A stretch of DNA of 64,000 nt, taken from Lepas anatifera. Lineage: Eukaryota > Arthropoda > Thecostraca > Lepadidae. The stretch covers positions 62,001 to 126,000 of the forward strand of contig JAOTON010001928.1 in assembly GCA_034440635.1 (NCBI GenBank). Reading direction: 5' to 3'. This document shows positions 34,942-48,400 of the stretch, one piece after another. The stretch's first letter is position 1. The number at the start of each line of letters is the position of its first letter. Position numbers and translations under genes: made by a program. A model generated the notes under the pieces. The model was not told the origin of the DNA, made no database searches, and was given only the letters and a program-made list of their open reading frames with translations.

Positions 34942-35209
34942 CATAGGCGGATCAAGGATTACCGATAGAGGAGGCACCGTCCGCAGGTTAAGGGGTGTAA
35001 TCCGGAGCATAGAGTGCCACTTTTGACACGAAAAATCCTTCCGATGAGCGCCAATTTTTGCATCTTAGGGGAAAGGGTGGGAAGTGACATTTCAGGGGTG
35101 CCATCGAATGTTTGAGGGGCGCCGTGGCCATTTCAGGGGGTGCTGAGGATCGACCAAAGGGGGGGTGCACGTGCCTCCTATCCCCCCGCTACCCTGAATT
35201 CACCTTTTA
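34942..35209 (+). mobile_element. Second-type MITE (D1)
   Basis: From CATAGGCGGATCAAGG to CCCTGAATTCACCTTTTA, in phase with the last minisatellite unit, as in D0, D2 and D3. Confidence 0.6.
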
Positions 35210-35439
35210 GCTCCAGCCTCTCTGCCATTGCCTCCAAACATCCTTTGCTCATGCTATAGCTCTAGGCATTTTTACATGGGGGGGGACTTAAGCCCACTAG
35301 CCTCACCCCTTGTATCCGCTATCGTATTTAGACATGTAAATAATATATAAATCTCGTTGCACTCTATTCCATATTGTCGAACAATATCAATGAGAGGAAA
35401 TCGGTCATGCAGATTTTGAATCCGGTCTTCAGGTCAATG

Positions 35440-36065
35440 AAAGGTCACTGCGCATGCGCAGTGGAACTAATGGTAACAGAGGCTATCCCGGCAACCTACA
35501 GGTCGATTTTTTTGAAATTTTGTGAACAAGAAAATGACACGGAGTGAAAACCACAAATAATGTCATAGTGAAGCTGCACTGCCCTGCGCATGCGCAGTAG
35601 AAATCTTAAAGATAAGCCTTAAAGGTGAGGATATTTCAGAAGAGGACATGGACAGAGGAGAGCAAACATGCTTAAATTTAGTATGAAAGTTTTGACACCC
35701 TTGCTTACTACAAAGGTAAGTGCGCATGCGCATTAGAACTTATGGTCAGGGAGGCTATCTCGGGAGTCAATAGACCGATTGGGCTAAAAATTTGAGAGTA
35801 ATAGCAGAATACTATCTGCTAATCCCAATTCACGGAATTATGACATTGCATTGTGCTGCGCATGCTCAGTATGAATTCTAAGGAATATTAGGCTATAAAG
35901 GATAGTTTAGTTCAGGAGACAAACAAACGACATACCAACATGCTTCAGTCAATTATAACGGTATCTTCGCTCTCATTCACTGCAGACTTTACTGCGCATG
36001 CGGACTGGGACTTAGGATAACCGAAGCTAACTCGGCAACAAATAGGCTGAATTGTGTGAAGATCT
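35440..36065 (+). repeat. 137-bp NRF1-type repeat block (D1)
   Basis: Sites at 35449, 35585, 35721 (all perfect TGCGCATGCGCA), 35856 (TGCGCATGCTCA) and 35993 (TGCGCATGCGGA); spacing 135-137 bp. Confidence 0.75.
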
Positions 36066-36432
36066 CCAGGTGTAGGTGAAATATGGTCGGCAAACCCATA
36101 ATATTTTATATTGTATCTCCTTTCTCCTGGGCATAGCCAGTCTTTACTTAACAAACCAAACTTTATACGTGTGATTATTTATGTGATGACATGAACAGAC
36201 GACAAACGTGGCGCAGTGTGCAGACACATGTTAGTTTAGGAAAACATGGACTTACACATGGGACTGAATGTAGTCAGAATGAGAACATTAGACCTCAAGT
36301 CCCAACATCGCGTTAGTATAGGTATCATACTGCTGAAAACACTCGCCTGTCAATCGTACTGCTTGCCTAACGTACATTGTCACCGGCTTCTCCTGCGCCG
36401 GAGCGGCACCTGCCGAGGCCGCAGGCCGAGGT

Positions 36433-38964
36433 AGTAGTTGTTGTTGTCTGTTCTGAGGACTGGTATCAGATACTTGAAAATTGCAGGGATGAAAGGCAGG
36501 AACCCATAAAAAATCCCGACGGCTGCAGATTTTCGAATTTTGCAACAACTTTTCCAAAATTTTGGATTATATTTTTCTAAACTTTTATTTTTCTATTTTT
36601 ATATTTTTAGTGTACAGCTTTCAAACTTACAGTCTTTTACACACAAACAATTACCAGTTGTTGCTCAAAGTTTGAAGCAAAAAATTTAAATTTGTACTTC
36701 CAAAATGATTTTTTGAAACTTTTACCACCAATTTGTAGTGAAATGCATTACCAAAGTTATAAGTTCGAAATATCTGAAGATATGATGCTAGGTGTTCCAA
36801 ACTGGATTTTTACAGACAGAATGGACTGTTCATTACTGCATAGATACTAAACTGAACCGAAAGCATAATTTTGAAGGTCAGTTTTGGCCCTTTTTCCAAA
36901 ACATTGCAATTATGGCCTAAAACTTTAAAACCATATAACCTTAAAAATTCTGGATATTTTTGAACGCAATTTTCTTTGTTGGAATGGGTATTGTCATTAC
37001 AACAACATGTTCTAAACTCAAATCTCTGAGTTAGTGGGAAATATTTTTCTGCAAAAATACAATATTTTTTGTTTTTTTGGGAATTTATGACTATATATTT
37101 CCAAATATTCTTTTCAAAATTGGTACCAAAAAAGCCCGGCTCAAGTTCTACAACCGTCTGCCTGACCATACCCGCGCGTCTCCCATAGGTTTTGAGCTAT
37201 ATGATGATAAAGACTGAATTTGATACGGTTTTCATAGGTTGTAATAGATTCATCACGTGATAAAGTGCCTTTATACTCAACTGAGATATATGGCTCTCAC
37301 TATACTTGTAGTATCGGAAATTATGAGCTCTGCCGTTTTTGTTTCATGACGCTTCGACGACTAGCTCGCCACTGAGGGCCAAAATACTTCGGTCACCTTT
37401 TTCCCGCAGCAGGAGTGACGTCATTCTGCCCTTCTTGCATGGACCTTCTGTGCTGCGGCAGTAGGCTGCAGCCGGTAAATGCGTGCAAGAAAGGCATAAA
37501 ATTTCTATCCGAGTGAATACAGCGGGTGGCTAGCCGGTCGGGCCGGACGGGAACCTGACTAGAGGGCAGAGGGTGCCGAGGCGTGTTTAGAGATCCGAGG
37601 ACGTGAGCAGTGACACCCTCAGGCATCTAGGGAAGGGTAGCAGGGTCCAGAGGCGTGCTGAGATAGCTCATGGGAGACATTTCTGACGGGGGAGCAGTGA
37701 GGATGGGGGGCTGGTGCGGGACTGGAGCCTTCCCCGCCATTGCCTCGGAACAGTTTATGTGTTTGTATTAACCATAGATATTCTGCCATTGCGGGGGAGT
37801 TCAGCCCCTAGCTCCGCACGTTGTATCTACCACCATTTGAATAGCAACCATGTATGTATATAAGCATATGAAAGATTGAAGATTTCGTTGCACTCCGTAC
37901 CAAATTACCGAACAATATCAATGAGAGGCAATCGACCATGCAGATTTCGAATGTAGTATTCAGGTCAACAAAAGGTCACTGCGCATGCGCACTGGAACTA
38001 ATGGTAATAGAGGCTATCTCGGCAACCTACGGGTCGATTTTTTTGAAATTTTGTGAACAAGAAAATGACACGGAGTGAAAACCACAAATAATGTCATAGT
38101 GAAGCTGCACTGCCCTGCGCATGCGCAGTAGAAATCTTAAAGATAAGCCTTAAAGGTGAGAATATTTCAGAAGAGGACATGGACAGAGGGAGAGCGAACA
38201 TGCTTAAATTTAGTATAAAAGTTTTGACACCCTTGCTTACTACAAAGGTAAGTGCGCATGTGCATTAGAACTTATGGTCAGGGAGGCTATCTCGGGAGCC
38301 AATAGACTGATTGGGCTAAAAATTTGAGAGTAATAGCAGAATTTCATCTGCTAATCATAATTGATGGCATTATGACGCTGCACTATTATGCGCATGTGCA
38401 GTAGGAATTCTAAGGAATAATAGGCTATAAGGGATCATTTAGACCAGGAGACAAACAAACGGCATGTTAACATGCTTCAGTCAACTATAACGGTACCTTT
38501 GCTCTCATTCACTGCAGACGTTACTGCGCATGCGGACTGGGAATTAGGGCAATCGAAGCTAACTCGTTAACAAATTGGCTGAATTGGCTGAAAATCTGCA
38601 GGCGTAGGTGAAATACGGTCGGCAAACCCATCATATTTTATATTGTATCTCCTTTCTTCTGGTCATGCTCAGTCTTTACTTAACAAAACAACCATTATAC
38701 TTGTGTTTATTTATTTGATGACATGAACAGAGGGCAAACGTGGCGCAGTGTACAGAGACATGCTAATTTAGGAAAACATGGGCTTACAAAGGGGATTGAA
38801 TGGAGTCATAATGAGAACACAAGGCCTAAAGTCCGAAAATTGCGTTGGTATAAGTATCATACTGCTGAAAACACTCGCCTGTCAATCGAACTGTTTGGCT
38901 AACGTACATTGTCACCGGCTTCTCCTGCGCTGGAGCGGCACTTGCCGAGGCCGCAGGCCGAGGT
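36433..38964 (+). repeat. Unit B4, mosaic
   Basis: TAG/TTG run, B body, promoter-like stretch (37190-37860), 137-bp repeats, tail, head (about 38740) and 3' module (38911-38964). The middle of the repeat block (about 38040-38340) is D-type sequence. Confidence 0.7.
37965..38600 (+). repeat. 137-bp NRF1-type repeat block (B4)
   Basis: B-type sequence to about 38040, D-type from GGGTCGATTTTTTTG to about 38340, then B-type again from ATCTGCTAATCATAATTG. Palindrome 3 is the variant TGCGCATGTGCA that D3 has and D1 and D2 lack. Confidence 0.7.
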
Positions 38965-40138
38965 TGTTGTTGTTGTCTGTTCTGAGCGCTGGTATCAGAG
39001 ACCTAAAACTTTTGTGGATAGAAGGCACTTCCAAATGAATAAGCACCACGGTTGTCAATTTTCAAAATTTTGCCCAGAATTTTGCATTATGTGATTTTTT
39101 ACTTTTATTTTTCTATTTTTTGCTAATTCATCTACAGTCTTCAAACTTGCACCCTTTTACATCAGGGAAATTTGTAGGTCACACAAAAAGTTTGAAAGAA
39201 AAAGTTATAAATTTAAGGCTCCAAATTACCTTTTAATTTTTGCACCCTAAATTTGGCATAAAACTCATAGTCTAAACTACAGGCTCGAAATATCTGAAGC
39301 TACAGCAGTTCAGGTTCTGAGTCAAATACCAATTTAAAGGCCGGTTTGTGCAGTACTGCACAAACACAGAAACAAAACAAAAACGGAAATTTAAGGGTCC
39401 TTTTTGGCCCATTCTGCGAAGGTCTGCATTTCCCAAAATATCAGTCAAACCCTTATATCTTCCGATCTAATTAAGATAAATTAGTTCCCATTTCAGATAA
39501 TAAAAGAGAATAGCCTCCTTTATTATATATTTAGAGATAAAAGCTTTCAGACTGAAACTTTTTATTTTAGAGGCAAAAATAAAATATAAGTTTTTAAAAT
39601 TTTTATTCTCAGCCCCCTGGTTTCCAGACCATGATAGCTACGGTATTGAACTTAACACGGCTGGATAGAAAACTTCGTTGCCGTCATTTTTCTCACTCAT
39701 ACCCCCCACTTATCTCTTACGGCCTCCGCGCTATCAGCCGTAAAATACATTTCAATATGGTAATTTTATCGGTTCATTTTTGCTTCACTCCAGGATTTCG
39801 AATGGTTATAATAGATGGAAGTGGATGAAATTCTGCAAAAAGCTAGTTCAAAGACATATCTTGCCATCGCAACAGGTTGCATATCATAGCAACAACAGTG
39901 TACCTTTAATTAAATGTAATACACAATGCTAGTAAGTTTTCCGCTCGAAACCTCACCCCGCCGTTCGGCCGTAGCGTGGCTGCGGGCGGCGCACTGGTAG
40001 CTGCTATGCGAGACAGATACCATAGCTATGTACGCATGCTATAGACCAGCGCGAATGCCCGGTGGTGGCAGGGTAGTCTGTCTCGTTTCGGCGCCTCTAC
40101 TCGTGCGGCGGGCGCGTTGTCTATTAGATATTCATATC

Positions 40139-40445
40139 AGTCGGACGGCCGGGTGGCGGCCGTGCGGTAGGGTCCCGCTCGCTGCGGCGACTTGCGACGA
40201 ATAAAAAACAAAATGGTGGTCAGGAACTGGTTTGCTTGTTTGGTTTGTTGTGTTTTGTTTCTTTATGTGTGTCCAAATCTTACTGTGTATGTGTGTGATA
40301 GGTCCGTTAAAAGTGATGTGTTTTATGAGAGAGATAAGAGAGGCCCCATTACTTAAGCCTTCGGGCTTTTGCGTCAATCTATTTGTTATACCTGTCATAT
40401 TGTTTCCGTCCAATAAAAGTTTATCATCTGTCTATCTATCTACCC
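40139..40445 (+). mobile_element. Non-LTR retrotransposon 3' end (D2)
   Basis: Foldback ACGGCCG/CGGCCGT at the left, CCAATAAAAGTTTATCATC and a CTAT simple tail at the right. Nearly identical to the D1 and D3 copies. Confidence 0.5.
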
Positions 40446-40591
40446 ACTAGTTAATGCATCCTCTAACCATAGGTAGCACTGGCCAAAGGATCCACCGTTG
40501 CACACCATTTCTTTCCCAGCCGAATAAACCTCTTTGTGGTGATACCATGACACGTGACTCCTTGCACTCCCTGCTTAAATAAACTTAATAA

Positions 40592-41485
40592 GCAGTGGCG
40601 GATCCAGGCCATTAGTATGGGGGGTGGGGCTAAGGAGCTCGAGCATAGGCGGATCCAAGACATCAGTACCGGGCTGGGGCTAGTGAGCTCGAGCATAGGC
40701 GAATCCAGGACATCAGCACGGAGGTGGGGCTAAGGAGCTCGAGCATAGGCGGATCCAGGACATCAGGAGCGGGTTGGAACTCGGTACCTCGAGCATAAGC
40801 GGATCCAGAACATCAATACGGGGTTGGGGCTAAGGAGCTCGAGCATAGGCGGATCCAGGACATCAGTAGTGGGTGGGGCTAAGGAGCTCCAGCATAGGCG
40901 GATCCAGGACATCAGTTCGGGGGTGGGGTTAAGGAGCTCGAGCATAGGCGGACCCAGGACATCAGTACGGGGGTGGGCTAAGGAGATCGAGCATAGGCGA
41001 ATCCAGGACATCAGCGCGGAGGTGGGGCTAAGGAGCTCGAGCATAGGCGGATCCAGGACATCAGTACAGGGGTGGGGCTAAGGAGTTCGAGCATAGGCGG
41101 AACCAGGACATCAGTACGGGGATTGGCCTAAGGAGCTCGATCATAGGCGGATCCAGGGCATCAGTTCGGGGGTGGGGCAAAGGAGCTCGAGCATAGGCAG
41201 ATCCAGGACATCAGTACGGGGTGGGGTAAGGAGCTTGAGCATAGGCAGATCCAGGACATCAGTACGGTGTGGGGCTAGGGAGCTCGATCATAGGCGGATC
41301 CAGGACAGTACGAAGGTGGGGCTACGGAGTTCGAGCATAGGCGGATCCAGGACATCAGTAAGGGGGTGCGGCTGAGGAGCTCGAGCATAGGCGGATCCAG
41401 GACATCAGTACGGGGATGGGCCTCAGGAGTTGGAGCATTAGCGGATCCAGGATATCAGTTCGGGGTTGGGGCTAAGGAGCTTGAG
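40592..41485. repeat. 50-bp minisatellite array M9
   Basis: About 18 units, first unit CAGTGGCGGATCCAGG. The last 227 bp belong to the duplicated segment. Confidence 0.9.
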
Positions 41486-41753
41486 CATAGGCGGATCAAG
41501 GATTACCGATAGAGGAGGCACCGTCCGCAGGGCAAGGGGTGTAATCCGGAGCATAGAGCGCATCTTTTGACACGAAAAATCCTTCCGATGAGCGCCAATT
41601 TTTGCATCTTAGGGGGAAAGGGTGGGAAGTGACATTTCAGGGGTGCCATCGAATGTTTGAGGGGCGCCGTGGCCATTTCAGGGGGTGCTGAGGATCGAAC
41701 AAAGGGGGGTGCACGTACCTCCTATCCCCCCTCTACCCTGAATTCACCTTTTA
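41486..41753 (+). mobile_element. Second-type MITE, first copy (D2)
   Basis: CATAGGCGGATCAAGG to CTGAATTCACCTTTTA. A private change gives GCGCATCTTTTG for GCGCCACTTTTG. Confidence 0.6.
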
Positions 41754-42037
41754 GCTCCAGCCTCTCTGCCATTGCCTCCAAACATTCTTTGCTAATGCTA
41801 TAGCTCAGTATCAGTACGGTGTGGGGCTAGGGAGCTCGATCATAGGCGGATCCAGGACAGTACGATGGTGGGGCTACGGAGTTCGAGCATAGGCGGATCC
41901 AGGACATCAGTAAGGGGGTGCGGCTGAGGAGCTCGAGCATAGGCGGATCCAGGACATCAGTACGGGGATGGGCCTCAGGAGTTGGAGCATTAGCGGATCC
42001 AGGATATCAGTTCGGGGTTGGGGCTAAGGAGCTTGAG

Positions 42038-42304
42038 CATAGGCGGATCAAGGATTACCGATAGAGGAGGCACCGTCCGCAGGGCAAGGGGTGTAATCCG
42101 GAGCATAGAGCGCCACTTTTGACACGAAAAATCCTTCCGATGAGCGCCAATTTTTGCATCTTAGGGGAAAGGGTGGGAAGTGACATTTCAGGGGTGCCAT
42201 CGAATGTTTGAGGGGCGCCGTGGCCATTTCAGGGGGTGCTGAGGATCGAACAAAGGGGGGGTGCACGTACCTCCTATCCCCCCTCTACCCTGAATTCACC
42301 TTTT
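42038..42304 (+). mobile_element. Second-type MITE, duplicated copy (D2)
   Basis: Second member of the 551-bp duplication; keeps GCGCCACTTTTG. Confidence 0.6.
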
Positions 42305-42529
42305 AGCTCCAGCCTCTCTGCCATTGCCTCCAAACATTCTTTGCTAATGCTATAGCTCTAGGCCTTTTCACATGGGGGGGGGACTTAAGCCCACTAGCCT
42401 CGCCCCTTGTATCCGCTATCGTATTTAGACATGTAAATAATATATAAATCTCGTTGCACTCTATTCCATATTGTCGAACAATATTAATGAGAGGAAATCG
42501 GTCATGCAGATTTTGAATCCGGTCTTCAG

Positions 42530-43160
42530 GTCAATGAAAGGTCACTGTGCATGCGCAGTGGAACTAATGGTAACAGAGGCTATCCCGGCAACCTACGGGT
42601 CGATTTTTTTGAAATTTTGTGAACAAGAAAATGACACGGAGTGAAAACCACAAATAATGTCATAGTGAAGCTGCACTGCCCTGCGCATGCGCAGTAGAAA
42701 TCTTAAAGATAAGCCTTAAAGGTGAGGATATTTCAGAAGAGGACATGGACAGAGGAGAGCGAACATGCTTAAATTTAGTATGAAAGTTTTGACACCCTTG
42801 CTTACTACAAAGGTAAGTGCGCATGCGCATTAGAACTTATGGTCAGGGAGGCTATCTCGGGAACCAATAGACCGATTGGGCTAAAAATTTGAGAGTAATA
42901 GCAGAATACTATCTGCTAATCCCAATTCACGGAATTATGACATTGCATTGTGCTGCGCATGCTCAGTATGAATTCTAAGGAATATTAGGCTATAAGGGAT
43001 AGTTTAGTTCAGGAGACAAACAAACGACATACCAACATGCTTCACTCAATTATAACGGTATCTTCGCTCTCATTCACTGCAGACTTTACTGCGCATGCGG
43101 ACTGGGACTTAGGATAACCGAAGCTAACTCGGCAACAAATAGGCTGAATTGTGTGAAGAT
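42530..43160 (+). repeat. 137-bp NRF1-type repeat block (D2)
   Basis: Five sites; the first is TGTGCATGCGCA at 42546, the next two are perfect, the last two vary at the 3' half. Confidence 0.7.
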
Positions 43161-44720
43161 CTCCAGGTATAGATGAAATATGGTCGGCAAACCCATAATA
43201 TTTTATATTGTATCTCCTTTCTTCTGGGCATAGCCAGTCTTTACTTAACAAACCAAACATTATACGTGTGATTATTTATGTGATGACATGAACAGACGAC
43301 AAACGTGGCGCAGTGTGCAGAAACATGTTAGTTTAGGAAAACATGGACGTACACATGGGACTGAATGTAGTCAGAATGAGAACATTAGACCTCAAGTCCC
43401 AACATCGCGTTAGTATATGTATCATACTGCTGAAAACACTCGCCTGTCAATCGAACTGCTTGCCTAAAGTACATTGTCACCGGCTTCTCCTGCGCCGGAG
43501 CGGCACCTGCCGAGGCCGAAGGCCGAGGTTGTTGTTGTTGTTGTTGTTGTCTGTTCTGAGCGCTGGTATCAGAGACCTAAAACTTTTGTGGATAGAAGGC
43601 ACTTCCAAATGAATAAGCACCACGGTTGTCAATTTTCAAAATTTTCAAAATTTTGCCCAGAATTTTGCATTATGTGATGTTTGACTTTTATTTTTCTATT
43701 TTTTGCTAATTCATCTACAGTCTTCAAACTTGCACCCTTTTACATCAGGGAAATTTGTAGGTAACACAAAAAGTTTGAAAGAAAAAGTTATAAATTTAAG
43801 GCTCCAAATTAGCTTTTAAACTTTGCACCCTAAATTTGGCATAAAACTCATAGTCTAAACTACAGGCTCGAAATATCTGAAGCTACAGCAGTTCAGGTTC
43901 TGAGTCAAATACCAATTTAAAGGCCCGTTTGTGCAGTACTGCACAAACACAGAAACAAAACAAAAACGGAAATTTAAGGGTCCTTTTTGGCCCATTCTGC
44001 GAAGGTCTGCATTTCCCAAAATATCAGTCAAACCCTTATATCTTCCGATCTAATTAAGATAAATTAGTTCCTATTTCAGATAATAAAAGAGAATAGCCTC
44101 CTTATTATATATTTACAGATAAAAACTTTCAGACTGAAACTTTTTATTTTAGAGGCAAAAATTAAATATAAGTTTTTAAAATTTTTATTCTCAGCCCCCT
44201 GGTTTCCAGACCATGATAGCTACGGTATTGAACTTAACACGGCTGGATAGAAAACTTCGTTGCCGTCATTTTTCTCACTCATACCCCCCACTTATCTCTT
44301 ACGGCTTCCGCGCTATCAGCCGTAAAATACATTTCAATGTGGTAATTTTATCGGTTCATTTTTGCTTCACACCAGGATTTCGAACGGTTAATATAGATGG
44401 AAGTGGATGAAATTCGGCAAAAAGCTAGTTCAAAGACATATCTTGCCATCGCAACAGGTTGCATATCATAGCAACAACATTGTACCTTTAATTAAATGTA
44501 ATACACAATGCTAGTAAGTTTTCCGCTCGAAACCTCACCCCGCCGTTCGGCCGTAGCGTGGCTGCGGGCGGCGCACTGGTAGCTGCTATGCGAGACAGAT
44601 ACCATAGCTATCTACGCATGCTATAGACCAGCGCGAATGCCCGGTGGTGGCAGGGTAGTCTGTCTTGTTTCGGCTCCTCTACTCGTGCGGCGGGCGCGTT
44701 GTCTATTAGATATTCATATC

Positions 44721-45028
44721 AGTCGGACGGCCGGGTGGCGGCCGTGTGGTAGGGTCCCGCTCGCTGCGGCGACTTGCGACGAATAAAAAACAATATGGTG
44801 GTCAGGAACTGGTTTGCTTGTTTGGTTTGTTGTGTTTTGTTTCTTTATGTGTGTCCAAATCTTACTGTGTATGTGTGTGATAGGTCCGGTAAAAGTGATG
44901 TGTTTTATGAGAGAGATAAGAGACGCCCCACCACTTAAGCCTTCGGGCTTTTGCGTCAATCTATTTGTTATACCTGTCATATTGTTTCCGTCCAATAAAA
45001 GTTTATCATCTGTCTATCTATCTACCCA
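44721..45028 (+). mobile_element. Non-LTR retrotransposon 3' end (D3)
   Basis: Same foldback, AATAAA and CTAT tail as in D1 and D2. Confidence 0.5.
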
Positions 45029-45174
45029 CTAGTTAATGCATCCTCTAACCATAGGTAGCACTGGCCAAAGGATCCACCGTTGCACACCATTTCTTTCCCA
45101 GCCGAATAAACCTCTTTGTGGTGATACCATGACACGTGACTCCTTGCACTCCCTCCTTAAATAAGCTTAATAAG

Positions 45175-45814
45175 CAGTGGCGGATCCAGGCCATTAGTAT
45201 GGCGGTGGGGCTAAGGAGCTCGAGCATAGGCGGATCCAAGACATCAGTACCGGGGTGGGGCTAGTGAGCTCGAGCATAGGCGGATCCAGGACATCAGTAC
45301 GGGGTGGGGCTAAGGAGCTCGAGCATAGGCGGATCCAGGACATCAGGAGCTAGTTGGAACTCGGGACCTCGAGCATAAGCGGATCCAGAACATTAATATG
45401 GGGGTGGGGCTAAAGAGCTCGAGCATAGGCGGATCCAGGACATCAGTAGGGGTGGGGCTAAGGAGCTCCAGCATAGGCGGATCCAGGACATCAGTTCGGG
45501 GGTGGGGTTAAGGAGCTCGAGCATAGGCGGACCCAGGACATCAGTACGGGGGTGGGCTAAGGAGATCGAGCATAGGCGAATCCAGGACATCAGCACGGAG
45601 GTTGGGCTAAGGAGCTCGAGCATGGGCGGATCCAGGACATCAGTACGGGGTGGGGTAAGGAGCTTCGGCATAGGCAGATCCAGGACATCAGTACGGGGTG
45701 GGGCTAGGGAGCTCGAGCATAGGCGGATCCAGGACAGTACGAAGGTGGGGCTACGGAGTTCGAGCATAGGCGGATCCAGGGCATCAGTTAGGGGGTGGGG
45801 CTGAGGAGCTTGAG
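45175..45814. repeat. 50-bp minisatellite array M10
   Basis: About 13 units; starts CAGTGGCGGATCCAGG and runs in phase into the next MITE. Confidence 0.9.
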
Positions 45815-46083
45815 CATAGGCGGATCAAGGATTACCAATAGAGGAGGCACCGTCCGCAGGGCAAGGGGTGTAATCCGGAGCATAGAGCTCAACTTTTGAC
45901 ACGTAAAATCCTTCCGATGGGCGCCAATTTTTGCATCTTAGGGGAAAGGGTGGGAAGTGACATTTCAGGGGTGCCATCGAATGTTTGAGGGGCGCCGTGG
46001 CCATTTCAGGGGGTGCTGAGGATCGACCAAAGGGGGGGGTGCACGTGCCTCCTATCCCCCCGCTACCCTGAATTCACCTTTTA
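45815..46083 (+). mobile_element. Second-type MITE (D3)
   Basis: CATAGGCGGATCAAGG to CTGAATTCACCTTTTA, with interior as in D1. Confidence 0.6.
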
Positions 46084-46304
46084 GCTCCAGCCTCTCTGCC
46101 ATTGCCTCCAAACATCCTTTGCTCATGCTATAGCTCTAGGGATTTTCACATGGGGGGGACTTAAGCCCACTAGCCTCGCCCCTTGTATCCGCTTTCGTAT
46201 TTAGACATGTAAATAATATATAACTCTCGTTGCACTCTATTCCATATTATCGAACAATATTAATGAGAGGATATTGGTCATGCAGATTTTGAATCCGGTC
46301 TTCA

Positions 46305-46935
46305 GGTCAATGAAAGGTCACTGTGCATGCGCAGTGGAACTAATGGTAACAGAGGCTATCCCGGCAACCTACGGGTCGATTTTTTTGAAATTTTGTGAAC
46401 AAGAAAATGACACGGAGTGATAACCACAAATAATGTCATAGTGAAGCTGCACTGCCCTGCGCATGCGCAGTAGAAATCTTAAAGATAAGCCTTCAAGGTG
46501 AGGATATTTCAGAAGAGGACATGGACAGAGGAGAGCGAACATGCTTAAATTTAGTATGAAAGTTTTGACACCCTTGCTTACTACAAAGGTAAGTGCGCAT
46601 GTGCATTAGAACTTATGGTCAGGGAGGCTATCTCGGGAGCCAATAGACCGATTGGGCTAAAAATTTGAGAGTAATAGCAGAATACTATCTGCTAATCCCA
46701 ATTTACGGAATTATGACATTGCATTGTGCTGCGCATGCTCAGTATGAATTGTAAGGAATATTAGGCTATAAGGGATAGTTTAGTTCAGGAGATAAACAAA
46801 CGACATACCAACATGCTTCAGTCAATTATAACGGTATCTTCGCTCTCATTCACTGCAGACTTTACTGCGCATGCGGACTGGAACTTAGGATAACCGAAGC
46901 TAACTCGGCAACAAATAGGCTGAATTGTGTGCAGA
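46305..46935 (+). repeat. 137-bp NRF1-type repeat block (D3)
   Basis: Five sites. Site 3 is TGCGCATGTGCA, the variant shared with the converted tract in B4. Confidence 0.7.
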
Positions 46936-48400
46936 TCTCCAGGTGTAGGTGAAATATGGTCGGCAAACCCATAATATTTTATATTGTATCTCCTTTTTTC
47001 TGGGCATAGCCAGTCTTTACTTAACAAACCAAACTTTATACGTGTGATTATTTATGTGATGACATGAACAGACGACAAACGTGGCGCAGTGTGCAGAGAC
47101 ATGTTAGTTTAGGAAAACATGGACTTACACATGGGACTGAATGTAGTCAGAATGAGACCATTAGACCTCAAGTCCCAACATCGCGTTAGTATATGTATCA
47201 TACTGCTGAAAACACTCGCCTGTCAATCGAACTGCTTGCCTAACGTACATTGTCACCGGCTTCTCCTCCGCCGGAGCGGCACCTGCCGAGGCCGCAGGCG
47301 GAGGTCTGTCTGTTGTTGTCTGTCCCGCCTGAGAATTGATGTCAGAGCTCTGAAATTTTGTAGGGTGATAGCCCTCCTGCTCCAGACATTCAAACAGAAG
47401 CCCCGATTCGAAATCTAAAATAGTTTTTGGGAAATTTTGGCCCAAACTTTTTCTGTTTTATATTTTTCTAATTTTTACTCCTTAAGCTACGAGCTTGAAA
47501 TTTATGCCCTTTTTAATAGGTAACAAGGGCAAGCTAGGGAACAAAAATTGAGCTCATCCAATAATATTTATTGCGCGAAAAGGCTTTATTTCTCACCCGA
47601 GCAAAAAACCTACTTAAAGTTGATGGCCGACTTGGACGCTCGAAATATCAGAAGGCAAGCTTCAGTTAGCTGAAAGACAGTTACCTAGGGGTAGCTAGGT
47701 CAATTTTCTTGTGCTTAGGCATAGTTTTGAGTGCAAAACGTAAAATTTTGACCTACTTTTTACAGTTCTTCCGGAAGACTGAATTTTGGTTCATTTCATT
47801 TCAACGTTAATATCTCACAATCTAATTGATCTATTTGAGTTTTCATTTCAAATAATGAAAGAACATTGCTTCCGCCTGATAATATTTGGAGATGGAACTT
47901 GTGAATGTGAAATTCTTTGTTTTATAGGCATAAATAGAAATTGAGTAACAAAAAAATTATTTGCATCTTCCTGGTTCCAAGCTCATGTCACTCACAAACT
48001 CAGAACTGACATGGCTGAATAGGAAAGTTACTTGCGGTCATTTCGCTCACTTATACTACCCACCTATCTCTAATGACTTTCGAGTAATTAGTCCAAAATG
48101 TATTACAAGATGCTAGATTTCTCGGACCACCTTTGCTTCTCACCATGGTTTCAAGTCTTTAAAATGGATGGAAGTGGAAGAAATTTGGCATGAAGCTAGC
48201 TTAAGATCCTAGCTCGACGATACAACTAATTTCAGCCCAAAAGAATGCTTCGTTCGTCTTCTAGAAGCACCTTTATATCGTGCCTTTTCGGGACAAGCAC
48301 AGCACCCGGCGCCAGCGGCCCGGCATATTCGGCGGAGTTGTACCAGGCAGTGACCTCCTGACGGGTCACAGCTGTTCAGCTAGTGGGAGGGTGAGTAGTG

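Larger units (their letters stand above)
32854..36432 (+). repeat. Unit D1
   Basis: A-like 5' body (to about 33720), D-specific GC-rich end (33740-34040), retrotransposon 3' end, spacer, minisatellite M8, second-type MITE, 137-bp repeats, tail, tRNA-like head (about 36209) and 3' module (36379-36432). Confidence 0.7.
41259..42360 (+). repeat. 551-bp direct tandem duplication
   Basis: 41259-41809 is repeated as 41810-42360 with only a few differences (for example CGAAGG against CGATGG). Each copy holds the end of the minisatellite, one second-type MITE and the following TAGCTCCAGCCTC segment. The junction TATAGCTCAGTATCAG fuses the two. Confidence 0.85.
38965..43529 (+). repeat. Unit D2, with internal tandem duplication
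   Basis: TTG run, A-like body, D-specific end, retrotransposon 3' end, spacer, minisatellite M9 and MITE, a second minisatellite plus MITE created by duplication, 137-bp repeats, tail, tRNA-like head and 3' module (43476-43529). Confidence 0.7.
43530..47305 (+). repeat. Unit D3
   Basis: Complete D unit with a longer TTG run, ending in a 3' module (47252-47305) with GGCGGAGGT in place of GGCCGAGGT. Nearly identical in layout to D1 and D2. Confidence 0.7.

Noticed and set aside
34034..45032. 93-94 codon minus-strand frame conserved in D1, D2 and D3, and a 72-73 codon plus-strand frame over the same DNA
   Set aside because: Conservation is explained by recent duplication. Both strands are equally open, the longer frame runs antisense through a LINE-like 3' end, and no domain is recognisable.
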